Positions 22,701 to 33,770 of a stretch of DNA of 64,000 bases are shown here, piece after piece; position 1 is the stretch's first letter, and the number at the start of each line of letters is the position of its first letter. Below the pieces are notes generated by a model. The model was not told the DNA's origin. It was given only the letters and a program-made list of their open reading frames with translations, and searched no databases. Location: positions 100,130,991-100,194,990 of the forward strand of contig NC_080423.1 of assembly GCF_029873635.1 (NCBI RefSeq), written 5' to 3'. The position numbers and the translations under genes are program-made. Source of the stretch: Malania oleifera. Taxonomy: Eukaryota > Streptophyta > Magnoliopsida > Santalales > Ximeniaceae.

Positions 22701-25036
22701 TACGTGCATACCGTTGGTTGCACCGATCGGAAAAATGGCCATCAAGGCGACATATTTGGCAGCGGGGAGGGCAGCGCCCTTGACCAGAGTGGGTTTGGCC
22801 TCGATTTGCAGAGTTATGGCCATGGCCACTAGTTCGGCCATGGGAGTTGCGAAAGGAGATTCGCTGGTTTGACCGCTTAGGACCATGATTTGCGGCGGTG
22901 AACGCTGTAACTAGAGGAGCAGTAGTCTCAAGTTCTGGAAGAGCTCAAAGCTCTCAGCTTTGGAAACTAAATCTTACAAAACAAGCAAGAGGCGTGAGCG
23001 CCATTTGTGCAGTGGAGAAGCTCGTGAAATTGGCGCCGAGACCGTGGAGGAACCAGTGCACCTTATCGGTGTCATCAATAGGCTGACCAATCGCATGGAA
23101 TTGGTCACAGAGGGCCTTGAAAGCTCAGGCGTAGGTGGCAACAAGTTTGGTATCACGCTTCATCAGCTGGAGATCGTCTTTGAGGCAGATTTCGCGGGCG
23201 TTCGAAGGGTGGCTGAAAGTATTCTCCAAGGCGAGCTAGGCCTCGCATGCGGTGGAGCCAACAACCTCTACCATGGCCTCCTCGGTGAGAGGAAAGGAGG
23301 AGCCGTTGATCAGCAGCTTTCCACGCCAAGTGTTTGTCATTTGGTGTGTGAGAGTTGGCAAGTTCAAGCCTAGGTGGCAGCACAATGGTTCCATCAACAT
23401 AGCCTAATAAATCTTGGCTCGCAAGAAGGGGAAGGAGTTGGCTCTTCCATAGGAGATAGTTGGTGGAAGAAAGTTTGATGGTGACCATGTGAATTAAGGT
23501 GTTTAAAGGGAGAAGGGTGGGGAAGGTTTTGGAAGCCATTGGGAGGGAGGATGAAGGGATCGGATAGGGGATGCTCATCCAATTTGGCTCTAATACCATG
23601 AGAAGGTTTGATGAAACCACCACACTTCTAAAGAGGTGAGTATTTTCCATTTATACTGAATTACAAATTGCATGAAATAATTACATATCAATTAGAGGAC
23701 AAATAAATGGAAAGCATATACAAAAGAATCTCCTAGAATTAAGGGTCAATTAATGTCACATATGACAAGCCTTAGATTAAGGCAAAGTATCCTCAACAAT
23801 GTTCATTGTATCTTACTTGTAAGATTACCATAGTCAAGACTATACAATTAACAACCGTAAATTTGGAAGGGGAGAAAAAGTGAATTTCCTAGAAGATTGT
23901 TAAGATACTTTGCTCTAATGATCAATTGAAATTAGTCTCTAAATAAATAAAATTTCCATCAACAAATCTATAAATATCTAAGAAAAAAATTATACACTAA
24001 ACAGTTATCCTTATGGGTAGGCCAAACACTCATACTATGTTCACTCACTCAAAAATTCATCAATTATTACAAACTTACTGCTCTCACAACAGTTGCCCTT
24101 TGCTTAATAGCATATAAACTATCTTCAATCCAATCCTAACTAATATTTGCCATTTTCTTTGGGCCATAAGCAAACAAAATCAACCAGTGCTTAATTTTGA
24201 TTCAGCATCAAGAGCTCATGTCAATCAGCAAGTGCTTATTTTGTTGATATGCAATCCATTCATGCCAATGATTTTGTACATGGCTTGGCAGTTGGCAGCC
24301 CCTTGATGCCCCATTGCCCATTAATGATCCTTTCCAACTCTTTAATAATCCCAAAAAAAAAAAAAAAAAGAATTTAATCCACTAACCAATTCATTTTCAA
24401 TATTTCTGAGATTTCACAAATGCTCTGCTTGTTTCCACATGAAAAAAAAAAAAAAATTCAATGTATTTGGATTAATTAAACTTGCAAAAACACACCCACA
24501 CACAATCCACACTAAAACTAACGAAAATGATTATGCAACTATGTTCTTCCAAAAAGTTTCCCGACTAAAGAGAAAGTAGAACTGCGATTATTAAAAGAAG
24601 ATAACGGATAAGGAAGATGAAAAGAATAAAAATAATTGTTTTGTTCGAGTTGAAAGAATGGCAGAATATGTTAATCAAATCATTAGATTTCAGTTCTCAA
24701 TCTAGAAAAAAAAAAAAAAAAAACCCTAAGATACGGAGATTTCAGTCAGAATTATAGCTAAAAATTATTCGTGATTATTTCTTTTCAAAGACGATAATTT
24801 ACGAACACAAAAGATGAAAATAATTGGGAGATATCATCTACCATTTAACTTGGAGTAGAAAAATGATGGAATTTTTTTAAGAGAGGTACCTGCATCCATT
24901 TAGCAGTGTGGTTGCTGATTGGACTGCTGACGAGACTTAGATGTCTCGAGTTTGAGGGAAGATCGGATGACTTTGTTAGTGTTTTGAGGAGATTTGAGGC
25001 TATTGCAAACCCACGATTTCTTGCGAAAGTCGCCAT
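13758..25036 (-). CDS. NDUFS6: NADH dehydrogenase (complex I) iron-sulfur protein 6, 13 kDa subunit
   Basis: NDUFS6 is a mitochondrial accessory subunit of respiratory complex I that binds zinc and is needed for late assembly of the N-module. Three minus-strand exons read 25036-24890, 14156-14072 and 13876-13758, with GT-AG introns and matching phases, giving 116 residues. Exon 1 begins MATFARNRG, is rich in Arg/Ser/Leu like a mitochondrial presequence, and ends NHTAKWMQ, a plant NDUFS6 signature. Exon 2 reads SPMELINEVPPIKVEGRIV; exon 3 holds ALGHPIEFICLDREEP, VCKYCGLRF and ends SHHH. The zinc ligands are the Cys of VACEG, the His of LGHP and the two Cys of CKYC. Length fits the plant family. 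Intron 1 is 10.7 kb and full of transposon debris. All frames are open, so the gene looks functional. Confidence 0.95.
16233..17284. mobile_element. Non-autonomous DNA transposon with long terminal inverted repeats
   Basis: The first and last 210-240 bp are imperfect inverted copies. The left arm has CATGGTTTTAAATAACGG, GCATGTTTTAAGCTTTTAAC and AGTTTTAGTGTATTTTG; the right arm has the reverse complements in mirror order. The AT-rich middle (about 600 bp) has no coding capacity. Long TIRs of this kind fit Mutator-like (MULE) derivatives, but I could not read a 9-11 bp target duplication, so the superfamily is a guess. Confidence 0.6.
17876..17912. repeat. Poly(T)-poly(G) tract
   Basis: About 17 T, a short GGA spacer, then about 18 G. 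Such runs are prone to length error in assembly and may form a G-rich structure. Confidence 0.85.
19395..19600 (+). mobile_element. Copia RNase H scrap
   Basis: Plus-strand text includes YLKGAK, then HRNHGHTQVAGYIDDDW and a SESEYRAPANG-like piece. This is the order of the Copia RNase H domain (LRYLKG, GH...GY.DADW, SSAEAEYRAMA). It is short and badly broken. No LTR can be tied to it. Confidence 0.45.
20248..20965 (+). mobile_element. Copia integrase-region fragment, plus strand
   Basis: The fragment carries CSTCQLAKNH, SSHVLDLIHCNIWGPSPVK, FTYYVLFIDDYSQF and HHQLYYTYTPTQNG, covering the end of the GAG-pre-integrase domain and the integrase core. It then runs into the LLYGSSPNYENFHPF and PCIFLGYSPSYKGFRCLD type segments. 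It matches the minus-strand element at 21340-23798 closely, so both are copies of one family. It is a broken fragment without LTRs. Confidence 0.75.
20975..21325. mobile_element. AT-rich MITE-like block between the two Copia pieces
   Basis: This very A/T-rich stretch contains GAAACTGTTCACTTGTGGAAAC, resembling the block at 12761-13288. It separates the two facing Copia fragments. Ends are not defined and no target duplication is visible. Confidence 0.3.
21340..23798 (-). mobile_element. Ty1/Copia (Ale/Retrofit-like) element, 5' half
   Basis: On the minus strand: LTR 23798-23599 (TGTTGAGGATAC...CCTTCTCA, about 200 bp, with a GTATAAATGG TATA-like box); primer site TGGTATTAGAGCC at 23598-23586 (initiator tRNA-Met type); gag around 23560-23330 (STNYLLWKSQLLPLL, YVDGTIVLPP); a zinc-knuckle/protease region 22880-22330 (WLLDTGAS-like, then HMSNDPS); and integrase 22230-21600. 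Domain order is normal for Copia. The reverse transcriptase, RNase H and 3' LTR are not found. It is broken in several places and is a fossil. It lies in the first intron of NDUFS6 in the same direction as the gene. Confidence 0.75.
23599..23798 (-). repeat. 5' LTR of the intronic Copia element
   Basis: About 200 bp with TG...CA ends, directly abutting a tRNA-Met primer site. A plus-strand phrase TTAAGATACTTTGCTCTAAT near 23899 resembles the LTR start and could be a scrap of a second, opposite copy. Confidence 0.6.
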
Positions 25037-25037
25037 T

Positions 25038-25064
25038 GAGAGATAGAGAGAGAGAGAGAGAGAG
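25038..25064. repeat. (GA)n / (CT)n tract in the NDUFS6 5' UTR
   Basis: The run abuts the NDUFS6 start codon on its upstream side, so on the transcript it is a CT-rich tract immediately before ATGGCG. CT-rich 5' UTR tracts are common in plant housekeeping genes. Confidence 0.8.
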
Positions 25065-25410
25065 TATGAATCGGGGAAGGCAGCTGGTGGAGAGGAAGAA
25101 GAATAGGGATGAAATACGCTTTGAGGCCTACAACATTAAATGAGATTTCCTGGATTCTTTTTTCCGAGAAAAATGCTTCCTTGTGTATGCTGAAACAGTT
25201 TTAATTTTAAATTTTAATATTAAATAAATTATTAATGTAAGAGACATGGTAGACAAATTTTTTTCTTACCAACCAGGATCTTATTGGATTATTAGAAGTA
25301 GGATCCACGTATCCTGTAACAAGAGCATATGAAAACGAGTCTCTGTCCCTAGGAAGTAAGAAAAATTTAGATGTTTTCAAATAGTTAATCTTCCAAGTAA
25401 TGATTTTTAT
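25065..25410. promoter_or_regulatory. Probable NDUFS6 promoter interval
   Basis: Only about 370 bp separate the NDUFS6 start codon from the foldback/LTR stack, so the core promoter most likely lies here, or the gene depends on sequence in the foldback. I see AT-rich text but no clear TATA box at a known distance, because the transcription start is unknown. Position-based inference. Confidence 0.35.
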
Positions 25411-26208
25411 TGCGGGATAAAATGTGAAATGGTCTCTTACGAACTTTCTGATTTCGATCACCTAAAAATAGAAGAAACAAGAGTGGCTTGGAGGACTCGG
25501 AGTGTATTTCGGGAGATCACTCTGATACCCAAGTAAGAGATTACTTTAGAGAGATTATAAGCAATAGTAAAGATGGATTAGGATGAGATACATTTACCTC
25601 TACGTAGTGTCTCCTTTTATATTGGCGAGATTTGACTCTTAGGAGATTTGTCATTATGACGCTTGGCGTGGATCACTCCTGTCATTATAGCATTGGCGTA
25701 GATCATTCCTAATTGTTATAGTGTCAGCGTGAATCACTCTGATCATTATAGGGTTGGCATCAATCGCTTTATCTAAGCAATTGACTTGGATAGTAACTAT
25801 TCTCATTAATGTTGGGTTTCAGTCTTCCTTTGACTTTTGGTGATTGATATATTTAGGGTATATCAGTCGCCAAAAGTCAAAGGGAGACTGAAACCCAGCA
25901 TTGATGAAAACAATTACTATCCAAGTAAATTGCTCGAATAGAGCGATTGACACCAACCTTATAATGATCCGAGTGATCTACATTGGCGTTATAATGACAA
26001 GAGTGATCCACGCCAAGCATAATAATGACAAATCTCCTAAGGGTCAAATGTACAACCCCAAAAATAATATGCATGAAAGTGCAAAAAAAGAATAAATTAA
26101 ATTAAATTAATTAAATAATATAATATAATATAATAATATATTTATATAATATAATATAATATAATAATATATAAAATATATATAAGAAACACCCCCCATT
26201 TGCTAGTC

Positions 26209-26257
<49 letters not shown>

Positions 26258-28189
26258 ACTCTCTCTTTCTCTCTCTTAATTTTTCTTACATTTCTCCGCC
26301 AAATTGAAAAACGAACATCATTCTCGGGTCCCAGTTCCACACTCCAAGGATTTAACTGGAGAGATTTCATCATCTGCACGACGTAGGTAGCACTATAAGG
26401 CTAGTGTAAGTGGACTAAATTATGTCATATTTTACTTTAAAATATGTATGAATTAAATTGATTAGGTTAATTTAATTATATCCTTATGCCTCAGTTAAAT
26501 TGTACTGCGAGAATTTGATTAAATCAGGTTTTATGATTATATTGGTATTAAATTAAATAGGTGAATTATTAAACATTTTCTATGGTAATTTGTTAAAAGT
26601 ATAATTATTAGACAAATCGTGTGGCATGTGTTAATTTTATATTTTTGCATAATTGAGCAAATTTGAGATTTTTTGCGGTGTTATGTTTATTATGTGATTT
26701 ATTGAAAATATTTATGCAATTTGACTATAAATTTGATGTTGGGGAAATGTTCATATTATTATACGGTTTAATTGCATAAATTGTATTAATGTTTTAAGAA
26801 CCTTGATGGCTGTAGTTACAGATGAATATTAGTACAGTCACAATATTGTGAAAGTGTTGGCGGTGGATAGTCAGTTTGACTTGTGTATGAGAATGAGTAT
26901 GAGGATGTGACAGACAAATTGATCTTACAGACATAAACTTTTGATTTCGTCTAGTTGGTTGATGGCCAACCGGCGAAGTCCAGTTTTCGGACCACACAAC
27001 CCAATCATAGAGGTTAAACATGACAAACATAAGTCAAAGGGTGCCTTTTATACATATTTATATATTTACGTGATCATTACCATTTATTAGGCCTAAGTTA
27101 TGATTTGAAGGAAAGTAAGTTTAATTCTATACAATTGGTTTACAATTATTCAAATGCAGTTTTAATAGTTATTATTATTAAATTATTTTTACACTAAAAC
27201 TCATTTTAACCACACACTGATAATAATCTAGTCCATATGTGACGCCTCGATTTTCGTACAAACCTTTTTTTATAAAATAATAAATATATATTCACTCGTC
27301 ATCAATAACATTTATAAATCGGCCACGTCAACAACCCTGTTACCATTTATATGACCCGACTCGCATTGGATATCGGGTAAAAAGTTATTTCATTTATACA
27401 ACCTAACAACGGAAGACAGTATATACATAATAGTCAGAATACCATACCTAGAGTATCGACATACATACATATATATATCACCATCACAACCTCAAAACAA
27501 CTCAACTCTAGGGGAATTACACCTCCCCTAGTCCAAAAACTCACCCTGTGTGTCAGGGTCCTAGCTTCCTATGGTTTCAGAGCTCTATCACCTGGCCTAT
27601 CTCTGTTGCCTGAAAAATTTAGATAATTTGGGTGAGACACATCTCAATAAAAGGGAATATATTATTTACAGTGTGTGGCCATATGAGTTTAGTTATAATA
27701 CACTTTACTTTCCAAATTATCATTTCATTTGAGAAAAATATACTGATAAATATATTCTCATAATCATATAGATATACAACACAAACTTTTATAAGCTTTA
27801 AAATCATTTCTCAAATTCAATGATTTCCAACACATATTTTGTCACGCCCCGAACCCGCAGATAGGTCTCAGGTGTGAATATAGTAACTTAACATGTCTTT
27901 GTATCAATTCAAACATACATGATACAATACAATAAGAGAGTCCGACCCCGTGGGGTACACGGATGCCCTATACGCATACACATATACATCCATACTCATC
28001 AGTTACGCAGCGAAAAAAGCTTCATCTATCTATATAACATACCATACCAGAGTCTGCATAAAGTTAGGATACACGTACCCATACAATACTAAGGTATACA
28101 ATCCCATAATTACCGTACATACTCCGGGTGTCTACAAAACCATCACTGTAGACACCCTATTTTTTGCCCTAGCCAAATAGAACAAGGGG

Positions 28190-28353
28190 TTCCCTTTTTA
28201 TTATTATTCTATTATTATTATTAGTATTTTTATTATTACTTTCTTATAATTATTTATTTATTTATTATTATTGTTATTATTAATTTACTATAATTATTAT
28301 TATTACCTTATTATTATTATTATTATTATTATTATTTTATTCAAAATTGATAC

Positions 28354-28398
<45 letters not shown>

Positions 28399-28620
28399 GT
28401 TATTTGTTTATTATTAATATTATTATTTATTTTCCTATATTATTATAAGTAATTTATTATTATCACTATTATTTATTTTTTATTATCATTATTATTATTA
28501 TTTTATCTTTATTATTTTTATTTTTACTATAATTATTTATTACTATTTACTATTTAGTAGTATTATTATTATTATTACCTTATTGATATTTATATTATTA
28601 TGATTATTATTATTAATATT
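28190..28620. repeat. Imperfect (TTA)n field
   Basis: About 430 bp of interrupted TTA/ATT trinucleotide repeat inside the Ogre-type LTR; a shorter pure run lies at about 30175-30210. Confidence 0.85.
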
Positions 28621-29429
28621 ATTTCCTTTTTCATTATTACCATAAGAATAAAAGCATAAAAAAAAAGAAAAAAGAAAAAATAAAATCAAGAAAGGAAAGT
28701 TTCTTAGGGTTTTCAAAACTTTTTTTTTTATATAACAGGGGGGTAGCGCACAGCCAAGGGGGCCGGAAAAGAAAAATAAAAAAGAAACTCTCATCTTCGC
28801 TCTCCTTCTCTTTCATAGCATCCTAGCCGCCGCAACTCCCTCATCTCCATCTCTCTTTCTCGCAGAGGCCGTCACTCCTTCTTTTCCCTTGCCATCCCTT
28901 TCTCTACTCTTCATTCTCTTTCTCAAACCCTTTGCTCTCCCTCTCTGTTTCTTAGTCCCCCTGCTCTTCCCCTGTTTCCCCATCTTCCGGCCGAGCCACC
29001 ACCATCAGACCAGTCTCCGCCCTCTGCAACCGCCGAGCAAAGCCCCAGGCAACAGACCCCATTCTCGGCCTCCCCTGTTTCAGTCCCCTCAACCTCATCC
29101 CAGGCAGCGCACGGAGAGCAGAATCTGCAGCAGAACTCCTCGGCCAAGGCACCAGCAACCACCTGCAACACCAGCCAGCCGAAGGCTTCCCTTGTGACGT
29201 CTCTCGCAGCCCCAACCTCCGCAACTCTGGTCAGGCACCACAGCCACAGCCATCGAACGTGAGCCAGCCACGTCCGGCCACCGATCATGACCCTCTGCAG
29301 CAGCAGCAGTGCTGCTCGCCGCTCCCTGTAGATCCAGCCGCACCAGCTCCCCCGTGCACGCCATCCCCACCTTTCCTCTGCTCCTGCCAGAAGCCACCAC
29401 CGAGCCAAGCCATCATCTCCGGCAACCCC

Positions 29430-29700
29430 TCGGTGACTCACTCAAACACACACTTTTTACACACCCTTTTACACACACAATTTCACTCACACACCAGACA
29501 TGCACACTCACGCATCCAGCACACACTAACACTCACAATGAAACACGCTCACAGCAGAATACACAATACACACACACAGTAGGCATACACACTCTCACAA
29601 TAAAACACACACCAACACATGCAAAACACAGACTTTTACGGGCCTTAAAATACACTCTTTTACACACACTTTAAACACACTGTCACACACATGAATTTTG
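29430..29700. repeat. CA-rich simple-sequence stretch
   Basis: Many short CACACA runs mixed with TTTTACACAC phrases, within the Ogre-type LTR. Open frames across it are low-complexity and not credible genes. Confidence 0.7.
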
Positions 29701-30173
29701 TTTTATTTTTATTTACTTGTTTATTTATTTATTTTACATCTTTATTTGTTTTGGAATATTTGAGACACTAACATTGTTGCTTACTTTTGCAGGCACATAT
29801 ATGTGTCTATATATATATATATATATACATATACATGTAAAGTTTAATTTTTTTTTTTATATACATTTAATTGGGTTTATATATATACGTATATTGGTTT
29901 TATTTTTAGTCTTAAAGCTCAAGTTTTTATTTTTATTTTTTTTCTCTTTTCTCTTATTTGCATGTGGGTATGTATTAAAATAATATCTAGTGTGGTATTT
30001 TGTGTGTGTATATTAATATAATACTTATTGTAGCTTTTGGTTAAATATTTGCATATAGGCTATGTGTATATATGTATATTAATACATTATTTGCTGTAAT
30101 ATTTAGTTAATGTTTATATCTAGGCTATGTATGTGCGTATGTTGATATAATATTTATGGTAGTATTTAGTTAA

Positions 30174-30210
<37 letters not shown>

Positions 30211-31641
30211 TTTGCTAGTTTTGGTTTGTCCTAATATCTAATGTCTTGATTTTTGTTTTTTTTTTCTTTGCGTATGCAGGTACATAGGTTTTTATAATTT
30301 TTATAGTCATTTTAATTTTTGATACGCAGGGTAAGTTTTGATTGTGTTATTCATATAAGTTAATTTTCTTGAGTGCGGAATTTTTATAGTTGGAACTTGT
30401 CTAGATATTTAAAGTTTAATTTCATTTTATTCGTTGGATTGTTAATATTATTGTTGCATGTTTAATACGTAGCTAGAATAGTTATTGTAATTATTTACTT
30501 AATCCATATGTTTAGGGCTATTTAGGGTTTTCATTATTGATGCATGTTCAATTTTAATTACTTAGGGTTTTCTTTATGTGTTATCTATACTCATATTAAC
30601 ATTTTCTGATATTTAGTATTCGTATTCAAATATTTTATCATGTTTACATATAAAGGTATCAATCATTATGGCAAGTTTAGTGTTTTGGTATATATTTTGC
30701 TTAGTATGATATTGTATATAATATTAGGATATAATCTAGCTTCACTTATTAAGGTATTTTTTTTTTTTATATAGATGGTATTACCTTGTATAGTATCTTG
30801 AGTGTTTTAATATATATATATATACATATGGTATTTTATTGCCTGTTTTGAAAGTTGTAATATTTTAATAGATATGCTTATTATCATTACTATTTTTATA
30901 TGCATTGTGATAATTTAATATTTTAACTTATTATCTTATTAATATATAGTAAAACCTCCCATACTAGTATTTTCCTATAAAAATTTTATATACAATTTCA
31001 AAATTTGGGAGCGTATTTTCTTAGATATTTTATTGATTTTTATTATCCCTATGATTTAATTGCGGGGGGTATTAGCCTTTGGGCTTCACGTACCTTAAGC
31101 TCTGAGGGAATATATGTATATATTTATTTATTTTTCATAGGTATTTATAAATTCATAAAAAGGAGTAATTTAAAGACTTATTAGATTAATTTAGGGATAA
31201 TTTCAAATTAATTAGGTACCGTTCGTAAGAACGGGCGCGTAGGGGGTGCTTGTACCTTCCCCTCGCGTAACCGAACTCCCGACCCCAACTCTGGTAATGT
31301 AGACCGATTCTACCTCTAACGGGGTAGTAATCATGTGTTCTAACCGCACTAAAGGTTAGTGGCGACTCCGACCTTTTCCATGATTTTCCTTGAAAATATA
31401 ATCATTTTAATTTCGCCGCCCGGGGCACACGCTGCTCCCGGGACGTCGCGACAATCACGACAACCCAATTACAAAATCTCGTACCTAATCAGGTTCTAAC
31501 AGCAGCTAATGACATCCCCACTTCCGATTGCTAGGATGCTAAATACGGTTACCTAATGGACCTGAAAACATTTTTTATACATTCGGGGTGAGACACCTCT
31601 CAATAAGGAAGAAAGCAGGTTATATCAGTGTGTGGCATACA

Positions 31642-33770
31642 TGTCACACCCCGAACCCGCAGGTGAGTCCTAGGTGTGAATAAAGTAATCTAACCTGTCT
31701 CTGTATCAATGTAAACGTACATGATACAATACATAAAAGAGGTCCGACCCCGTGGGGTAAACGGATACCCACATACATACACACAATCATCCTTACTCAT
31801 CCATAATACGCAGCGGAATACGGTCTTTTATACAATAACAGTATCATACCAGAGTCTATACTAATTAGGACATACATTCCCATAATACAAAAAATACCCT
31901 AGGTGTCTACAAAACTATCTTGACAACCTGGATACCAAAACTCATACCTAGAAGGTACTAGCAGTAGCTACGACACCTTTGCTTCCAAATGCTAGGATGC
32001 TACTTACTGCTACCTAAAGGCCCTGAAAAATATTGTACGTACATTCGGGGTGAGACACCTCTCAGTAAGGAAGAAAACAGTTTATATCAGTGTGTGGCAT
32101 ACTAGTGTCATTTTACAAACTTCATAACACTATACATACGATACAGTTTGAAACAATTCGTACAGTTTCATACAATTACATACAGTTCCAGTATTTTAAG
32201 AAAATCATTCCAGTTCATACGATACCCAACATACATACATACGGTCAGTGTCGTCACACTAGTTCCCAACTAAACCAGGTCACCTTGTCTCATAGCAATT
32301 ACATTGCTACACACGCAACTACGCTGCGACAATCAAGGCCCAATGGTGAATTCATTGCATCATATGCAACTACACATGGTCACCTAGTCTCACAGCGATT
32401 ACATTGTCATATGCAACTACGAAGATCTACGACTCAGGCCCAATAGTGAATCCATTGCTACATACGCAACTAAACAAAGGTCACCTAATTTCACCACGAT
32501 TACATTGCCATATACACAACTACGCTGCGACGACCTAGGCCTACTATGAATCCATTGCAACATACGATGTAGCATATAGGTCACACCACTTCGGTGACTA
32601 ACCGGAATTAAACTGGTGATATTTCACACCCTCGGATATAGAGCTGGTCACTCTCGACGTATGGTAATTAGCCACCCCTAGCCGATTGCACAAAACCTGG
32701 AATCATTTTAGAACTCACGTCCCTATACATTTCAGCGTACGGTAATTAGCCGCCACATAGCTGTTTTACAAATACCTGGAGCAAATACATACAACCATAC
32801 ATACCACACTTATTTGGTTTACGGAAAATCATACCAATTACAATTTCAAGTATACAGTTTATGCAAATATGGATTACGGTCACCTCAATAATACAGTGTT
32901 AACACAATCAACAGATTTTCAAACAAAATAGAGATGATACCCGAAATCCCCAATTTTTTCTAAAAAACTGTAACCCAAAAATCCCGCATTTTTACTCGAT
33001 AGATTTTCCCAAATAAGTAGCCAAAACATACATTTGATCGTAGCCTACAGGCTTACCGATCCTGATTTCAAAATTGGACTGATATAAACAGAATCCCCTT
33101 ACCTTAACCCGAAATCCAAATACGAATTCTACGGTCCTCAAAACTACGAACTGAGACTCCGAAATCTACAAACCACAGTACAAAACATACTTACAATCCG
33201 TACTACTATACATATACTGAATTAGAAATGAAAATCGAGCCTTACCTCGATTTTGGCCCGAAACCCGAAATCCTTCAAAATGAGATTCCGATTCAGTAGA
33301 AACGTAGATAATCCTTCACTAATCCTCGCAGTATCATTGGATTTACGAATCTGGAAACGAACGGCAAAGAAAACTAGAGAGAGAGTGTGTAGGGAGATTT
33401 ATAGAAAGAGAGAGAGAGAGAGAGATAGAGAGAGAAAGAAAGAACTTTTTCCAAAAACTTAGCCAAGAAGCAAACCAAAATATCCTTTATAAAAACCCTT
33501 GACTCGGAGGATTTCGTTGACGAAGTGGTGTTCTCGTCGATGAGGTCTTCAAGGATTTCGTCGATGTGGCAGTGATTTCATCGACGAACCCTGATATTTA
33601 AATTTTCCCAAACCTCTCGACTTTTCCTCGTCGACGAACCTTTGAATTTCGTCGACGAGAAGCCTTCTACCTTCGTCGACAAATTATGGCCTCACTGACG
33701 AAGTCTGCAGAATTCCTTTTCCATCCCTCTTTTACATATAAACCCACCTCACACGGTTCGGGTTCTTACA
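31642..33770 (-). mobile_element. Nest level 4b: solo LTR inserted in a solo LTR of its own family
   Basis: It begins TGTCACACCCCGAACCC and ends GGTTCGGGTTCTTACA, 2129 bp. Flanks ATACA (31637-31641) and GTACC (33771-33775) are compatible with a mutated 5 bp duplication. The host text resumes across it: GTGTGTGGCATAC on the left and CAGTGTTATTTTACGC on the right, as in its own internal CAGTGTGTGGCATACTAGTG at 32090. No coding domain is present. A GTCGACGA-type motif cluster lies at 33510-33700. Confidence 0.75.
33510..33700. repeat. Cluster of TCGTCGACGA-type motifs (level 4b LTR)
   Basis: Seven to eight exact or near copies of the self-complementary decamer TCGTCGACGA occur within about 190 bp, near the promoter-distal end on the plus strand. 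A matching cluster lies in the host LTR at 34965-35145. Confidence 0.75.

Larger units (their letters stand above)
14157..24889. other. 10.7 kb intron 1 of NDUFS6
   Basis: Contents, left to right: AT-rich single-copy-looking DNA (14157-15800); a weakly L1-like minus-strand stretch (15800-16230 and 17290-17730, with KGERELAKLKNLVK-like text) split by a long-TIR element; a T/G homopolymer tract; single-copy-looking DNA (17920-19390); a Copia RNase H scrap (19395-19600); and two facing Copia pieces (20248-20965, 21340-23798). From 23800 to 24889 I see only AT-rich text with A-runs, plus a possible LTR scrap near 23899. Confidence 0.6.
28147..31453 (+). mobile_element. Nest level 4a: Ogre/TAT-type solo LTR
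   Basis: It begins TGTAGACACCC and ends GACGTCGCGACA, flanked by perfect ATCAC duplications (28142-28146 and 31454-31458). Its 3307 bp carry the text typical of Ogre/TAT LTR 3' ends: CTTCCCCTCGCGTAACCGAA, GTGGCGACTCCGACC and CGCCCGGGGCACACGCTG. No gag-pol domain is present, so it is a solo LTR. The interior has an imperfect (TTA)n field (28190-28620), a C-rich, CAG-containing stretch (28790-29440) that translates into proline-rich low-complexity ORFs, a CA-rich stretch (29430-29700) and a T/A-rich second half. The assignment rests on remembered end sequences. Confidence 0.75.

Noticed and set aside
25411-26048. MicroRNA gene at the 25855 palindrome
   Set aside because: The arms are long and belong to a foldback transposon; without small RNA evidence a microRNA call is not justified.
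28889-29674. Overlapping plus- and minus-strand open frames of 90-172 residues
   Set aside because: They are Pro/Ser/Gln- or Gly/Arg/Trp-rich low-complexity products of a C-rich, CA-rich stretch inside an LTR; frames on both strands are open at once and no domain is recognisable.
32090-32446. 118-residue plus-strand open frame
   Set aside because: It falls wholly inside a solo LTR, on the strand opposite to that LTR, with repeats of short CAT/ACA-rich phrases and no domain.
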